Shown here: positions 35,053-45,788 of the stretch, in pieces
Position numbering within the stretch: position 1 is the first letter of the stretch
How the letters are laid out: every line of letters begins with the position of its first letter
NCBI GenBank assembly: GCA_027625915.1
Contig: JANTQA010000032.1
Location: 5,642,001 to 5,706,000, forward strand
Origin: Anaeramoeba flamelloides
Taxonomy: Eukaryota; Metamonada; Anaeramoebidae
Direction: 5' to 3'
Length of the DNA stretch: 64,000 nt
Position numbers and translations under genes: made by a program
Notes under the pieces: generated by a model
The model's input: the letters and a program-made list of their open reading frames with translations, nothing else
Database searches by the model: none
What the model was told of the DNA's origin: nothing

Positions 35053-35596
35053 TTAAGGTTTACAATTCCTGGAAGAAGAAATAAAGTTTATCTTGTTTTA
35101 GGTGTTACATCTTGTTCTTTTAGGTTCTTGAATGATGGATCCTTAACTTTGTATGAATTTTTATCTTTGTTAAAAAATGAGCAATTTTTTTTTTTTTTTT
35201 CTGGAATCAGGATTGAATAGTATAAGACTATTATACTGATATGTAATTTATATAAGAAAAAAATTTATATTTTGATTTGGCAATTTTTATTTAGTCTTTT
35301 TTTTTTGGTGTTTTGAAAACAATTTATTTATTTTTTTTTTTATTTGAGTAAAACCTAAATAAAATTTTCAATCCACAATCTGGAACTCAAAATATATTAC
35401 CAATTATCTTCCAATCAATTTTTCTAACACTCTTCAATTCTGATTTCGGAAATAAAAAATAAATTGCTCATTTTTTAACAAAGATAAAAATTCATACAAA
35501 GTTAAAGATCCATCAGTCAAGTACCTAAAAGATCAAGATATAACACAAAAAAACAAGATAAACTTTATTTCTTCTTATAGGAATTGTAAACCTTAA
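35053..35596. mobile_element. TTAA-flanked inverted-repeat element, 544 bp
   Basis: Both ends are TTAAGGTTTACAATTCC (read inward); arms about 35053-35219 and 35430-35596 pair with roughly 88% identity. TTAA stands at both outer edges, as in the element at 42358-43395, which also begins TTAAGG. TTAA targets are typical of piggyBac-type elements, but the GG ends are not the usual piggyBac ends, so the class is inferred. No ORF. Confidence 0.65.
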
Positions 35597-36617
35597 TTGA
35601 TTGAAATAATTGGGTTGTAAATTATAAGATTTGAAATTTGCTTAAACAAATTATATATACTTTTTTAAAAATTATATTTCCTTTTTGAAAAAAAAAATCT
35701 TCAATCTTAATTTTGTTTGTAAAGCCAGACTTTCAAAAGAATTTACAAACTAAAGGAATAATTCTGATAAAAAAGATCCAAAATTTCATTTCCATATTTA
35801 ATTTTACAGAATTATTGTTAAATCAAATTAGTCATTCATTTTTCGTGGTCATTGTTTTAATATCTAATAGGTTAATTATTAACTTTAAAGGGTGATAAGT
35901 TGTAGTCTTTGTCAGAATTTATTATTTAATGGTTTCTTTTCAAATATTTTACTTTTACACAAATTATTTTTATTAGCAAAAATCGAAATTTGCCTTGTAG
36001 ATATTAAAATCGTTTACAAAACTGTCATTTCACTTTATATTTAAGCATTTTTTAGTAAATTCTAATGGCAAGAATATACTTTAAAATTTTCTGGGGGTAA
36101 GGAAGATATATCGAAAAATAGTTTAAATGTTATAAAAAATGAGAAGCCTTTATGTATTAAATTTTAAAAGAATTGTTTATAAAAAATTGAAGAATACTAT
36201 TATAAAAAAACAACTAAACAGAAATTTAGTATTTTATTCATACTTAACGAGTTGCTAAAATGGATTAAAGTAGATAAAGAGAATATTGTAAATGTTATGT
36301 AAAACACTAAAACACTTTTTACTGGATAAAAACAAAAACAAATGTCAGTTAATAGTTATATTAATGATCAAAAGTTTCTTAAAATTAATTAAGTGGGTTG
36401 AAAAGATGAAACAGTATTTAAATAATTTTCAAAAAAAAAACTTCATGAATATTGCAATTATATGAATAAAAGGTATTATTGTTTTAAAATATATGATATG
36501 ATTAAATATAAAGATCATAATAAATACTAATGAAACATGAAATCCTCTTTTCACAAGTCAAATTTTGAAAAAAAAAAAATTTTTACCTTAATTTTTTTAT
36601 TTGGAGATCTTTTAAAT
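35597..36617. other. AT-rich spacer
   Basis: One kilobase with no supported gene or repeat. The short plus frame at 35713-35895 is chance-like. Confidence 0.4.
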
Positions 36618-37322
36618 TTACTCCAATTTAAACTTTTTAACATACTAAAATTCAATTCTTGAAAATAATCTTATTTAATCAAATTCTTGAAGAAATATCA
36701 AATAACTACAATTCTCTAATTGTGATTTTAGTAATTGTTTATAAATTACAATACTTGCAAAACAAAAAAATAAATAATTATAACTATTAATAAATCATCG
36801 GTGTGTTAAATATTTTGGAGAAAGCAAAACAAAAAAAAAAAAAATAGATTAGATTTATTGTCAAGGGTTAGACGAAACCTCATCCAATCTATTAAAGAGA
36901 GAATTATGAAGTGGATCAATTTGATATTTCTAATTCAAAATGTATTAAATAGATACAGTCATCAGAAGTATTATAATCTTAATTTAATTTTCCAAAAAAA
37001 CAAATGTATTGGTAATTTGATTAAAAGTCTTTTCGGGTTATTGATCAATTAAAGGGCATATACCAAAAAATAAATTTATTTGATTTCTTCTATTTTGGTC
37101 AACTCTACTTTAACCTAATATCAATTATTCAAAAAAAAAAAAAATTGATCGAAACGGAACTCGATACGTAATTCAAAAAAAGAATAGAAAACAAAAAAAT
37201 AAAGATGTAATAACTCATTTTCTTATTTTACACAAAAAATAATAATATTTACAATTTGAATGGAATTGTACTATTGTAATTTATTTGACTGTTCTTATTG
37301 TGTGTAAAATTAAGAATTTTTA
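36618..37322. mobile_element. 515-bp dispersed MITE family, copy 2 (with about 180 bp extra)
   Basis: Aligns with copies at 28638 and 58607, but carries an extra stretch of about 180-200 bp at about 36860-37045 that both others lack. The extra stretch is a little richer in G+C and is open on the plus strand (36858-37052), though I recognise no transposase motif in it. It is either a nested insertion or internal sequence lost from the other two. Confidence 0.65.
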
Positions 37323-39469
37323 TTTTGTTGGTTTCGGAATGCATTTGAAGAGAAAATTATATTTAAATATTTAATAAAAAGAATCTAAAAATATTAAAAT
37401 ATAAGCTATTTACAACAAAGTCTGAGTGGTGGTGGTGGGGGGGGGGGGGGGGGGGTTATTTGAAAATATCTATATTAAACTTAATCCTCATAAAACTCTT
37501 TAAATATGCAAAACCATTGACAATCTTTTATTAATTCTTGATAATAATATAATTGGTTAGTTATTATGTTATTCAATGAATAAATTTTTTAAAATTTTCT
37601 GATCTTGGTTTAATCTGATATTTTTTATGCTAAATTGGCTATTTATTATATTCTTTTTGATTGAAAAAAATCCGTTTCAAAACTTTTTTAATCTTAAAAT
37701 TTTTTCCACTTTGGCGAAAAACATCTAGGTTTCTTTTTTTCGTTTAAAAAATCATTATTTGTTGTGCCATATTTGCATTTTTTAATTGAAATAAGTCCTG
37801 TATTTTGTACCTCAATAAAAAGTGTTATTTTTTTTTAGTTTTTTCGAAATATTCCAATGAAAATATTTTGAAATATAAAACATTGTTAATATTCTATAAG
37901 TATTAATATTTAACTTGATCTGTGGTTTCAATTGACAAATAGCTCTATAGACAAAAAATTTTTTTTATGAAATATTAAAAAAAAAAAAAAAATATCCCAC
38001 TTTTTCTGAAATGTCTTAAATCCAAAATTTTTTAGTATTAGATCTCGTAAAAATAATTTCTTATAAAAAAAAAAAAATTCTTATAGTTATATCTAATTGT
38101 AATAATTTTTTCAGAAATATTTTCTTGAAAAATGTAATTTTAGAAAAAAGTAAAACTAAATATATTCTTTCTTTTTCAGAATTTTTGGGGTTCTAGAACT
38201 TAAGAATAGCAATATAATTTTTACTAAAACATCATATATTCCAATTAGAATGTGCCCTATTTTCTTGATACCCCTTTAAAGCCAAAAATTGTAACAAAAA
38301 TATCTCTATTTTTTGTTGAAAAAATTTGAAATTTGATCTTTAATTATTCGATTTTCTTTTTAATAATATAAATCAAAGATCAATATATTTTTAGATATTT
38401 GTATATTTTCTATTTATTTGATAATTTGATGTTTAGGTTTTTTAATTGAAAGGTAAGAAATAGATGTAAGACTTGTAAAATAAAAGCTGGTGTTCAAAGA
38501 TTTATAATAGTTTTTGAAACAATTGTTGTATTTATAATCCAAATGTTATCAAATTGAAAATGGTTTTCATTTTTCAGTTCTATAGGGGAGGGGAAAAGAT
38601 GATTTTTATTTTTCAAAAGAATTTAATCTTACAGGATCAAAGTAATTTTTAGTTTATTGTAATACAATGGACGAAGCTATTGTATGCTTAGTGTTTTTTT
38701 TTTTTTTGAAAATTATTGTCTATCTTGATTATCTACGTTTAGAAACAGGTTATCTATATACTTGTTATCCTGGCGATAGTTTATGTTTAAAAAGTGTCTT
38801 ATGTTATCTAGACTTTTAGTAAAGTGGTTATTAGTCCTATTTAGAAAAAAATAAAAAAAATGAAAAAATACAAAAACTTTTGACATTTAATAAGGTTACA
38901 AAATCTTCCTGACTAAAAAAACTTTTTATTAAAATTCGTCTTGGTTATTGAATTCAAATATAAAATGGATTTTCTAAGCACACCAACTAAAATAAAGCAA
39001 GTTCGCTTTCTCTGTAAAACTTTTTTATTTGCAATGAATAAAAAAAAATTATTAAAGAAAAAATCAAAATAATTACAGAAAAAATCAAAATTATTTTTGA
39101 GAAAATCAAAAAATTTATTTTTATATTAAAAAAAAAAATCAAAAAAGTAAAAAAAAAGTGTCTAAGGTATTTAAAAATATTTTTAAATGAAATAAAAAAG
39201 TCTATAGAAATCAAATAAATAAAAAGAGAAAAATATATTCATTAGGTTGAGAGAAAAAATTCCAGGCATTGAAAAGAATAGTTTCTAAAGAAGAAAATGT
39301 AATGAAAAAAAAATCCAAAAAAAGATAAATTCATTTTGGATATTGTCTATTTTAAATGTAAAGATCAATAAAAATACAGAAACGAATATTTTTTTTCTTT
39401 TTTTTTTTAATGTTTTTAAAAAAAAATCAAACAAAAAAAGAAAAAAAAAAAAGTTATTCAAGAATTGTT
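37323..39469. other. Gene-free spacer with a poly-G tract
   Basis: AT-rich sequence downstream of the phosphatase gene. Apart from the G tract at 37432-37455, no feature is supported. The minus frame at 38987-39214 is Phe/Ile/Lys chance sequence. Confidence 0.4.
37432..37455 (+). repeat. Poly-G tract (19 consecutive G)
   Basis: TGGTGGTGGT leads into 19 consecutive G in DNA that is otherwise about 80% A+T. The sequence would form a G-quadruplex on the plus strand. It lies 110 bp beyond the end of dispersed-family copy 2. Confidence 0.9.
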
Positions 39470-41137
39470 TTAGAATTCAAGGTGTTTTTGAAGAATAGAA
39501 AAAACGGTTTTGGCATTTTTGAATTTTTCCAAGATTTCCAAAATCCTGGGCAACTCGTTATCAAAAATTTCATCATCATCATAATAAAAGGAAGAATTGA
39601 AGTAATTACCACAAAATTTTTCGATGGGGATTGCATTTTGAGGTTGTAAAGAGTAAGAAGAAGGAAGGTCATCGATAATTAAGACACGATCTAGATCTCG
39701 GCCAAGGAGACTTAAGTCTTTAACGTACATATCTTGTTCGACTTCTTTACAGGAATCTCGATATAGCCGATGACTAATTAAATCGTTATTAGGATCTAAT
39801 TCATCAAGAATTATATCTGCATATTCCTTTGTTCCGGCTGTAAATACTACAACTTCGAACAATTTTGAACATGATTCTAGAAAGGTTTTCAAATGTGGCC
39901 TTTTTTGAACATATATCGTATGCTGTTCAGAATTATGATTTTCTCCTTCTTCTTTTTCTTCTTCTTTTTCTTCTTCTAGTTCTTTTTCTTCTTCTAGTTC
40001 TTTTTCTTCTTCTTCTTCTTCTTCTTCTTCTTCTTCTTCTTCTTCTTCTTCTTCTTCTCTTTCTCTTTCTCTTTCTCTTTCACTTTCACTTTCGTTTTCT
40101 TTTTTATTCGTTTTTGTGTTGTCTGATTGATATTGCACTTTTGTATTTTTTTGAAAAGGAAAAAGAAATTTAAAATCATAAGAATTTGGTTGATCATAAC
40201 AACTATACACTAATGTTTGATCAAGATCAAGAACCAAAGTCATCTTGTCTTTGTGTTTTTTTGATTGTTTTGATAATAGTGGTGGTATTAAGAAGAGATC
40301 AAAAAGGTTCTGTTGTAATGATATTTATTATGTACACATATAATTTAATTTTTATTTTTATTTTTTTTTTTGAAAAAAAAATAAATTTAAGAATATTTGA
40401 AGAAAATTAGTGATTAAATAAATTGGAAGAATTTAAATTGTGGGTTTTTGGTTTTTATAAAAAAACTCGGAATTTTTTAATTTATGAAAAAAAATATTAA
40501 AGTCAAAATAATTTTTGCATTTTTGTTTTTTGCTTTTATTATTTTTATAAAAAAAATAACTCTTCAAAACTTATTTGATTTTTGTTCAAGGTGAAAGAAT
40601 AGTGTTAGGTTTTAACCAAACGACATTCTTTCAAAAAAAAATAAAATAAAAACACTTGGAATTTTCTACAAAAAATTGGGATTTGTAAATCAATTGAGAA
40701 TACCTTTTTTAAAGACAGATCAATAATTTTACAAAAATCCAAAAAATTTAAATAAATTGCTCAAATAAAAAAAAACAAAAAAAAAAAAAAAAAGAAAGGT
40801 GTTTGAAAACAAAACAAACCTCTTCAAATTTCTTTTTCATTTCGATTTCTTCTTGGCAACCAAGATAATCAAAATTACTTAAACTATTCAGTTCATTTAA
40901 TTCTTCATCATTGAAATCTAAAAAGAGATCGCTTGATTCAGTGAATTGAAAAGATTCGTTTATTTCTTCTAAATTGACTAATAATGAATCGAAATTTAAT
41001 TCGTCATTTTCTCTAGTTTCAGAAATAAAATTTGAAGAATGCTTTGGTGGTGCACTTAAAGAGCGTTTTTTGTTTGGATTGTTTTGCGTTTGTTGTTTGA
41101 ACTCATTTGGATATGATCGTTTTTTGATCTTCTTCAT
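39470..41137 (-). CDS. SCP/NIF-type (FCP1-homology) protein phosphatase, two exons
   Basis: Exons 41137-40820 and 40309-39470 join in phase 0 (donor GTTTGT, acceptor ACAACAG) to give 385 residues. Residues 1-106 are Ser/Asn/Glu-rich, with no membrane segment. At 107-128 NLFDLFLIPPLLS precedes the catalytic strand LVLDLDQTLV, whose Asp134 and Asp136 form the DxDxT nucleophile/acid pair of HAD-type CTD phosphatases. Later come FTAGTKEYAD, LYRDSC, KDLSLLGRDLDRVLIIDDLP and the C-terminal helix, as in SCP/Dullard proteins. Such enzymes dephosphorylate Ser/Thr, for example in the RNA polymerase II tail or lipin; the substrate here is unknown. A run of Glu/Lys/Arg (about residues 165-232) interrupts the domain just after the first motif, where family members have a short loop. 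The second exon alone would lack the NLFDLFLIPP lead-in, which supports the intron. Confidence 0.88.
39950..40087. repeat. Coding (TTC)n/(TCTTTC)n microsatellite
   Basis: An almost pure TTC run (about 40006-40058) flanked by TTTTTC and TCTTTC units, in frame in the phosphatase gene, where it encodes Glu and Glu-Arg runs inside the catalytic domain. Confidence 0.85.
40310..40819 (-). other. Intron of the SCP-like phosphatase gene
   Basis: 510 bp, AT-rich, donor GTTTGT, acceptor ACAACAG. No inserted element recognised. Confidence 0.8.
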
Positions 41138-42357
41138 CCAAAAAGTGTGGTTATGTTTAGAAATTGCTTGAAAAAAAGGTATTGGCTTTTTGTGAAGAAA
41201 AAAAAAAAAAAGTATAAGAGTAGTTTATGTAAAGATAGCACAAAGAGAAACAAAAAAAATGAAGTTAAACACAAAAAAAAAAAAAAAAAAAAAAAAAAAT
41301 TAAGAAACAAGTAAAGAAAATGAAATTCTAATATTTGGAATCTCCCTTCTTGAAATTAAATTTGCAGAAACGCAGCGTAAGAGAAGTGTAGCAAAATTCG
41401 TAATTTTTCAGTTGTTCTCAGTTTACAAAATTAAATTTGCTTTTTGCAATTTTATTATTTCTTTTATTCCAAGATTTGGATAATTTGAACACCAAACTCT
41501 TCCGTTTATTTATGGATCTCCACTAAAAGATATTTCAAAGATTGATCTCAAATTTATTCAGATCAAATAAAGTCACAAAAAAGACTTTTACTTTAAATCC
41601 AGTTCTAGTACTTTTATTGAAATCCAGGAATGAGGTTGTTTGAGAAACTAATTCACACTTTGATACTATTTTTACTTTACGATTTTATAAATAATCTCCA
41701 ATTTTAAAATTATTTTGAATTTCGAATATTCTCTGGTGCCTGTTTGCTTTGTTGTTTATCTTCTTCAAAAATTTGGTTTGTTTTGGGAACGAATAAATGT
41801 TGATTTTATTTTTAGAAAAGTTTTGGTTTTTTAGTTGTTTTCCATTCCAATTCTTTTGTGACTGAAAAAACTCACCACCCAAAAAACGAAAGTTTTTTTT
41901 ATCAAACAGCCTTTACAATCTATCAGCTTGTCAAATCATTTCCCTACAAACTAAAAAGACAAATCAACCAATTTAAGATCAATATTAAAAATAATTTAAT
42001 ATTCAAAATTGTCAAATCCAATCTTTGGGTTTAAATAGAAAAAAAAATGAAAATAAGTCTCATATTTTATGGGTTAATGTTTTCAGAGTCATTGGGGAAT
42101 AAAAGTGAAATTAGTCGTCTTCTTAACAAAACTTAAACAATTAAGATCACTTTTTTTTTAAAAGGTGATTTTCCTTTTTTTCTTTTTTAAGAAATAAAAT
42201 CGGATTTTTTGAACTCTATTTGGTTCTTTTTTATACTCTACAAATTATTAATATTGGGTAAAAGAAGAATTCAAAATGAAAAGTCCACTATGGTTTTGAA
42301 AAAAGGTAATCAAATGACAGCAATATGCTTAATTATAATGAATTTCATTTCAAAGGT
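41138..42357. other. Spacer upstream of phosphatase gene
   Basis: 1.2 kb, somewhat less AT-rich than other spacers but without a recognisable gene. The minus frame at 41685-41882 has no domain that I know. Confidence 0.4.
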
Positions 42358-42497
42358 TAAGGACTATCTAAAATAAAACGACCATGGGGGTCGTACAAAT
42401 TAAAACGCCAACAAATTAGACTCTTTATTTCTTTAAGATCCAGAAGAACTATTAAATCTCAAAATTTTAGGAAAAGATAATTTAAATATATTGGATA

Positions 42498-42860
42498 CTG
42501 ATAAATTCTCATAAATTTCCTAAAATTTTTCGTTCATTTTCCATTTTCGTAAATCTTTTGAACTGTTTCTTACAGCTGTTTCAACTCAGGTGTGAATCGC
42601 ACTCATTCGTTGAATGGTTGGGAAACCTTCCAAGTCAATTTAAAATGTTTCCCGACCATTCAACGAATGAGTGCGATTCACACCTGAGTTGAAACGGCTG
42701 TATCAAACAGCTCAGGACAAAGAATATTGTGAAGAACAACTAATTTTACAGAGTTTCTTAACATTTGAGTTCATAAAATGCGTTATTCAAAGCTTGAACA
42801 TAATAATTTCAAAAAGGAAAAACAAGTAAAAATTTCCAAACATAAATTACAATTTATCAG
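42498..42860. mobile_element. 233-bp TA-flanked MITE, copy A (interrupted)
   Basis: Begins CTGATAAATTCTCATAAAT and ends AATTTATCAG with TA on both sides (42496-42497, 42861-42862). Removing the 128-bp hairpin element and one TA leaves 233 bp, the size of copies B and C. Confidence 0.85.
42573..42700. mobile_element. 128-bp hairpin MITE with TA duplication
   Basis: Two 54-base arms (42573-42626, 42647-42700) pair at 52 of 54 positions around a 20-base loop. Ends are CAGCTGTTTCAACTCAGG and, inverted, CAGCCGTTTCAACTCAGG. It interrupts copy A of the 233-bp MITE: the empty site in copies B and C reads TTTCTTATCAAAC, and here the TA in it is duplicated on either side of the hairpin. Tc1/mariner-type by TA target and CAG ends. 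It is far richer in G+C than its host DNA. Confidence 0.92.
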
Positions 42861-43021
42861 TATCAGATAGTATATTCGAAGATAGTAGTAAAACACCACA
42901 ACTCAACTGTGTTTCGATAAATTGAAGTCTTGTCTAGTTTCGAATAAAAACGTCTGAATAAATCAACTTAGAAGAAACATGGCAGGGTTGCGAGTTTTAG
43001 CAATGATCCTCCAATAAAGTA

Positions 43022-43253
43022 CTGATAAATTCAAATAAATCTCAAAAAATTTTTAGTTAAATTTCCATTATTATAAATCTTTGAACTGTTTCTTATCAAA
43101 CAATCCAGGATAAAGAATATTTTGAAGAAAAACTAATTTTAGAGAGTTTCTTAACACTTGACTTCTTAAAATGCTTTATTGAAAGTTTGAGCATAATAAT
43201 TTCAAAAAGGAAAATCAACAAAAAATTTCCAAATATAAATTGCTTTTTATCAG
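43022..43253. mobile_element. 233-bp TA-flanked MITE, copy B
   Basis: 232 bp from CTGATAAATTC to TTTTTATCAG, TA at 43020-43021 and 43254-43255. Contains the empty site TTTCTTATCAAAC of the hairpin element. Confidence 0.85.
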
Positions 43254-43544
43254 TATCTGATCTATGTCAAATTATCGATTCCTAAAAGTTTGAGATTTAA
43301 TAGTTCTTCTGGATTTTAAAGAAATAAAGAGTCTAATTTGTTTATGTTATAATTTGTAAGCACCCCATGGTCGTTTTATTTTAGATAGTCCTTAAGGAAC
43401 ATATGGATTTTGTTATCCGTGGATTTCACTTTTCTGTGTAATAACATATGTATTAACATAAAAGAATGTTGAATACTGGGATTTTGTTAAAATGTCTTTT
43501 TTTTTTTTGCAATTTTTAATTTGGAAAAATATTTTCTGATATTA

Positions 43545-43807
43545 CTGTCAAACCTAAAACCGGTAAATTTTCTAAAACCCGGTAATTCCATTTTTCGGAT
43601 CAATTGGAAAGATTAGTAAAAAGTCAACAATCCACTCTCATTTTAATGACAAATAACCCAATTACTCAGCAACTTATAACCGTTCCAATTGGGATATTAG
43701 TTAAATATTCTGAATCTGCTAATTTTAACTCTTTATTAATCTTTACAATTGATCAGAAAAATGGAATTACCGGGTTTTAGAAAATTTATGGGTTTTAGAT
43801 TTGACAG
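43545..43807. mobile_element. 263-bp MITE with TTA duplication
   Basis: Inverted arms of about 80 bp (43545-43625 and 43727-43807) begin CTGTCAAACCTAAAACC on the left and CTGTCAAATCTAAAACC on the right, and share TTCTAAAACCCGGTAATTCC. TTA flanks both ends (43542-43544, 43808-43810). No ORF. Its CTGT ends and 3-bp TTA duplication resemble the 456-bp family, so both may use the same kind of transposase. Confidence 0.8.
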
Positions 43808-43810
43808 TTA

Positions 43811-45553
43811 AAAATTCAAAATTTTAAACAGAAAAGTTGTAAAAATTAAAAATCAAAGTATTTCTTCTCTTACTTCCCACTTCATTTTTATAAAAAGTTG
43901 AAACTGGGTATTGTATAAAAAAACTTGATTGCAAAGTATTAAATGTGAGATAGAAGAGGTAAAAAAAAATGGATTTTTATTTTATTCTATTTTGTTCCAG
44001 AATTTCAAGAACTTTTCGATCAACAAACGTTTTTTTAATTTTTCTATAAATAGCACAAAACAATTGGAATTTTTCTTTTTTTGATCTTTCCCTGAATGAA
44101 AATTTTTTAAGCTATTTTTCAATTTACTACATTAGATTTCTATTCACACCTAAATTAAAATAAAGATAGTGCACCACCCCAATTGGAATTGCATGATATT
44201 TCAGATTTGTCGTAGGTTAAATACAAAATTTATTGGGTTAAAATGATATAAAGTCTAGATTACTTGTTAAATATTAAATATTTGTTTTTTTTTTTTTTTT
44301 TACAAAAAATTGTAATTCTTGTTAAAAATTTCTAAAATCCAAAATCGTAATATACCTTTATATTGATTTAAAAAGAAAATTCCATTGTTTTTTCCACTTA
44401 AAGTTATCAACAGTAAACTATTCACGACCCCCAAAAAATACCCACCGGTATATCACCACACAATTTAATAAGATTATAACCAAATAGCGTGGAATTATCC
44501 ACTTTAAATGTATTTTTTAAACTGTAATTTTTTTTTAATTTAAAGAAATATTTAAAAACAAAAATACAATTAAAGGCCTTCTTTGTATTTTTGGAGTTGT
44601 TCAAAAAAATCAAAAATATATTTCAATAACCCAGAATAGAATGATTCATCTTGAACCCCATGGAGATTTGTTCATTTTAAAAAAACTTTGCAAGAAATAT
44701 CATTAGTTATTCAAAAAGGTCATTTTTTTCTCAAAATACCTTTTTTTGTTTCAATATTAAATGTTTTTATAGTTTTTAAAACTAACTTTTGGTGAAATTC
44801 CAGTGTTCCTTTATAAATAATTTTATTTATTTTTTTCTTTGAACTTTAAAATTTGTGTAGGGTATTCCTTTAAAATAAAAAAAAAATTGAATTTCCATTT
44901 TTAAAATTAATAAATTGTTTTTTTATGTCCAAAATTATTTATTTGATTTTGACCAGCTTTTTTTTTTTCAAATTTAACTACTAAAATACATGTTAAAATG
45001 GGGATTAAATGATTATTTTTTACACAATACAGACAATTCAAAATTGGTGATCCCTCTTAAAAATGACTAATTTTCCTGGATACATAGGTAACAAAATGCA
45101 TGTATTCCAAATATCCACACAGTGATGTATGTACTTGAAATTGGAAAAAATTTCTACATTTTTACACAACTTAAATTCGCTTAATTTGTCTTATTTTTCT
45201 TTTATAAAAAGATTGTTTAAAAAAGTTTGTTGTAATTTAAGAACTTACCTCAATATGAAAATTGGTTTTCTGTATGTACAAATAAGAATTTGGAGAGGTT
45301 GAAAAATCTCAAAAAAATTTGTCCAGTTCGATCTATTAAGGAAAAAATGAAATATTTTTCCAAAATAATTTTAGTTACTGAACTAAGAATGAGAAAGAGG
45401 ATCCGAAAAAATCTTATTTTAGAGAAAATTTCACTTTAAGAATAATTTTTATATCCCTGATTCCTTATATTGAATTTTTTAGATATTTTTATCGTTATAG
45501 GAAGTCAACAATAAGGGTTTTGAAATTTTTTCTTAAAAGGATAATATGTAGTA
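43811..45553. other. AT-rich spacer
   Basis: No gene is firmly supported. On the minus strand, 44422-44535 encodes a protein-like stretch (NSTLFGYNLIKLCGDIPVG) that might be an isolated exon or remnant; no family is recognised. Confidence 0.35.
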
Positions 45554-45786
45554 CTGATAAATTCTAATAAATTTCAAAAAGATTTTAGTTCAATATCCTT
45601 TTTGATAAATCTTTGAACCGTTTCTTATCAAACCATACAAAACACAGAATATTATGAAGAACAACTAATTTTATAGAGTTTCTTAACACTTGACTTTTTA
45701 AAATGTTTTTTTCAAAGCTCGAGCATAAAAATTTCAAAAATCGAAAATCAAGTAAAAATTTCCAAACATAAATTGCAATTTATTAG
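45554..45786. mobile_element. 233-bp TA-flanked MITE, copy C (solo)
   Basis: 233 bp from CTGATAAATTCTAATAAAT to CAATTTATTAG, TA at 45552-45553 and 45787-45788. Same interior as copies A and B, with an empty hairpin site. It is not inside a TTAA-flanked element, so the 233-bp unit moves on its own. Confidence 0.85.
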
Positions 45787-45788
45787 TA

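Larger units (their letters stand above)
42358..43395. mobile_element. TTAA-flanked element with 135-bp inverted arms and nested MITEs
   Basis: Arms of about 135 bp (42358-42493 and 43260-43395) are inverted copies starting TTAAGGACTATCTAAAAT, with ACGACCATGGGG and GACTCTTTATTTCTTTAA in both. TTAA stands at both edges. Between the arms lie two copies, in the same orientation, of a 233-bp MITE (42498-42860 and 43022-43253), the first of which holds a further 128-bp hairpin element. No transposase is encoded. Confidence 0.75.

Noticed and set aside
42358-43395. CRISPR-like or satellite array
   Set aside because: Only two direct copies, each with its own inverted ends and TA borders; it is nested transposons.
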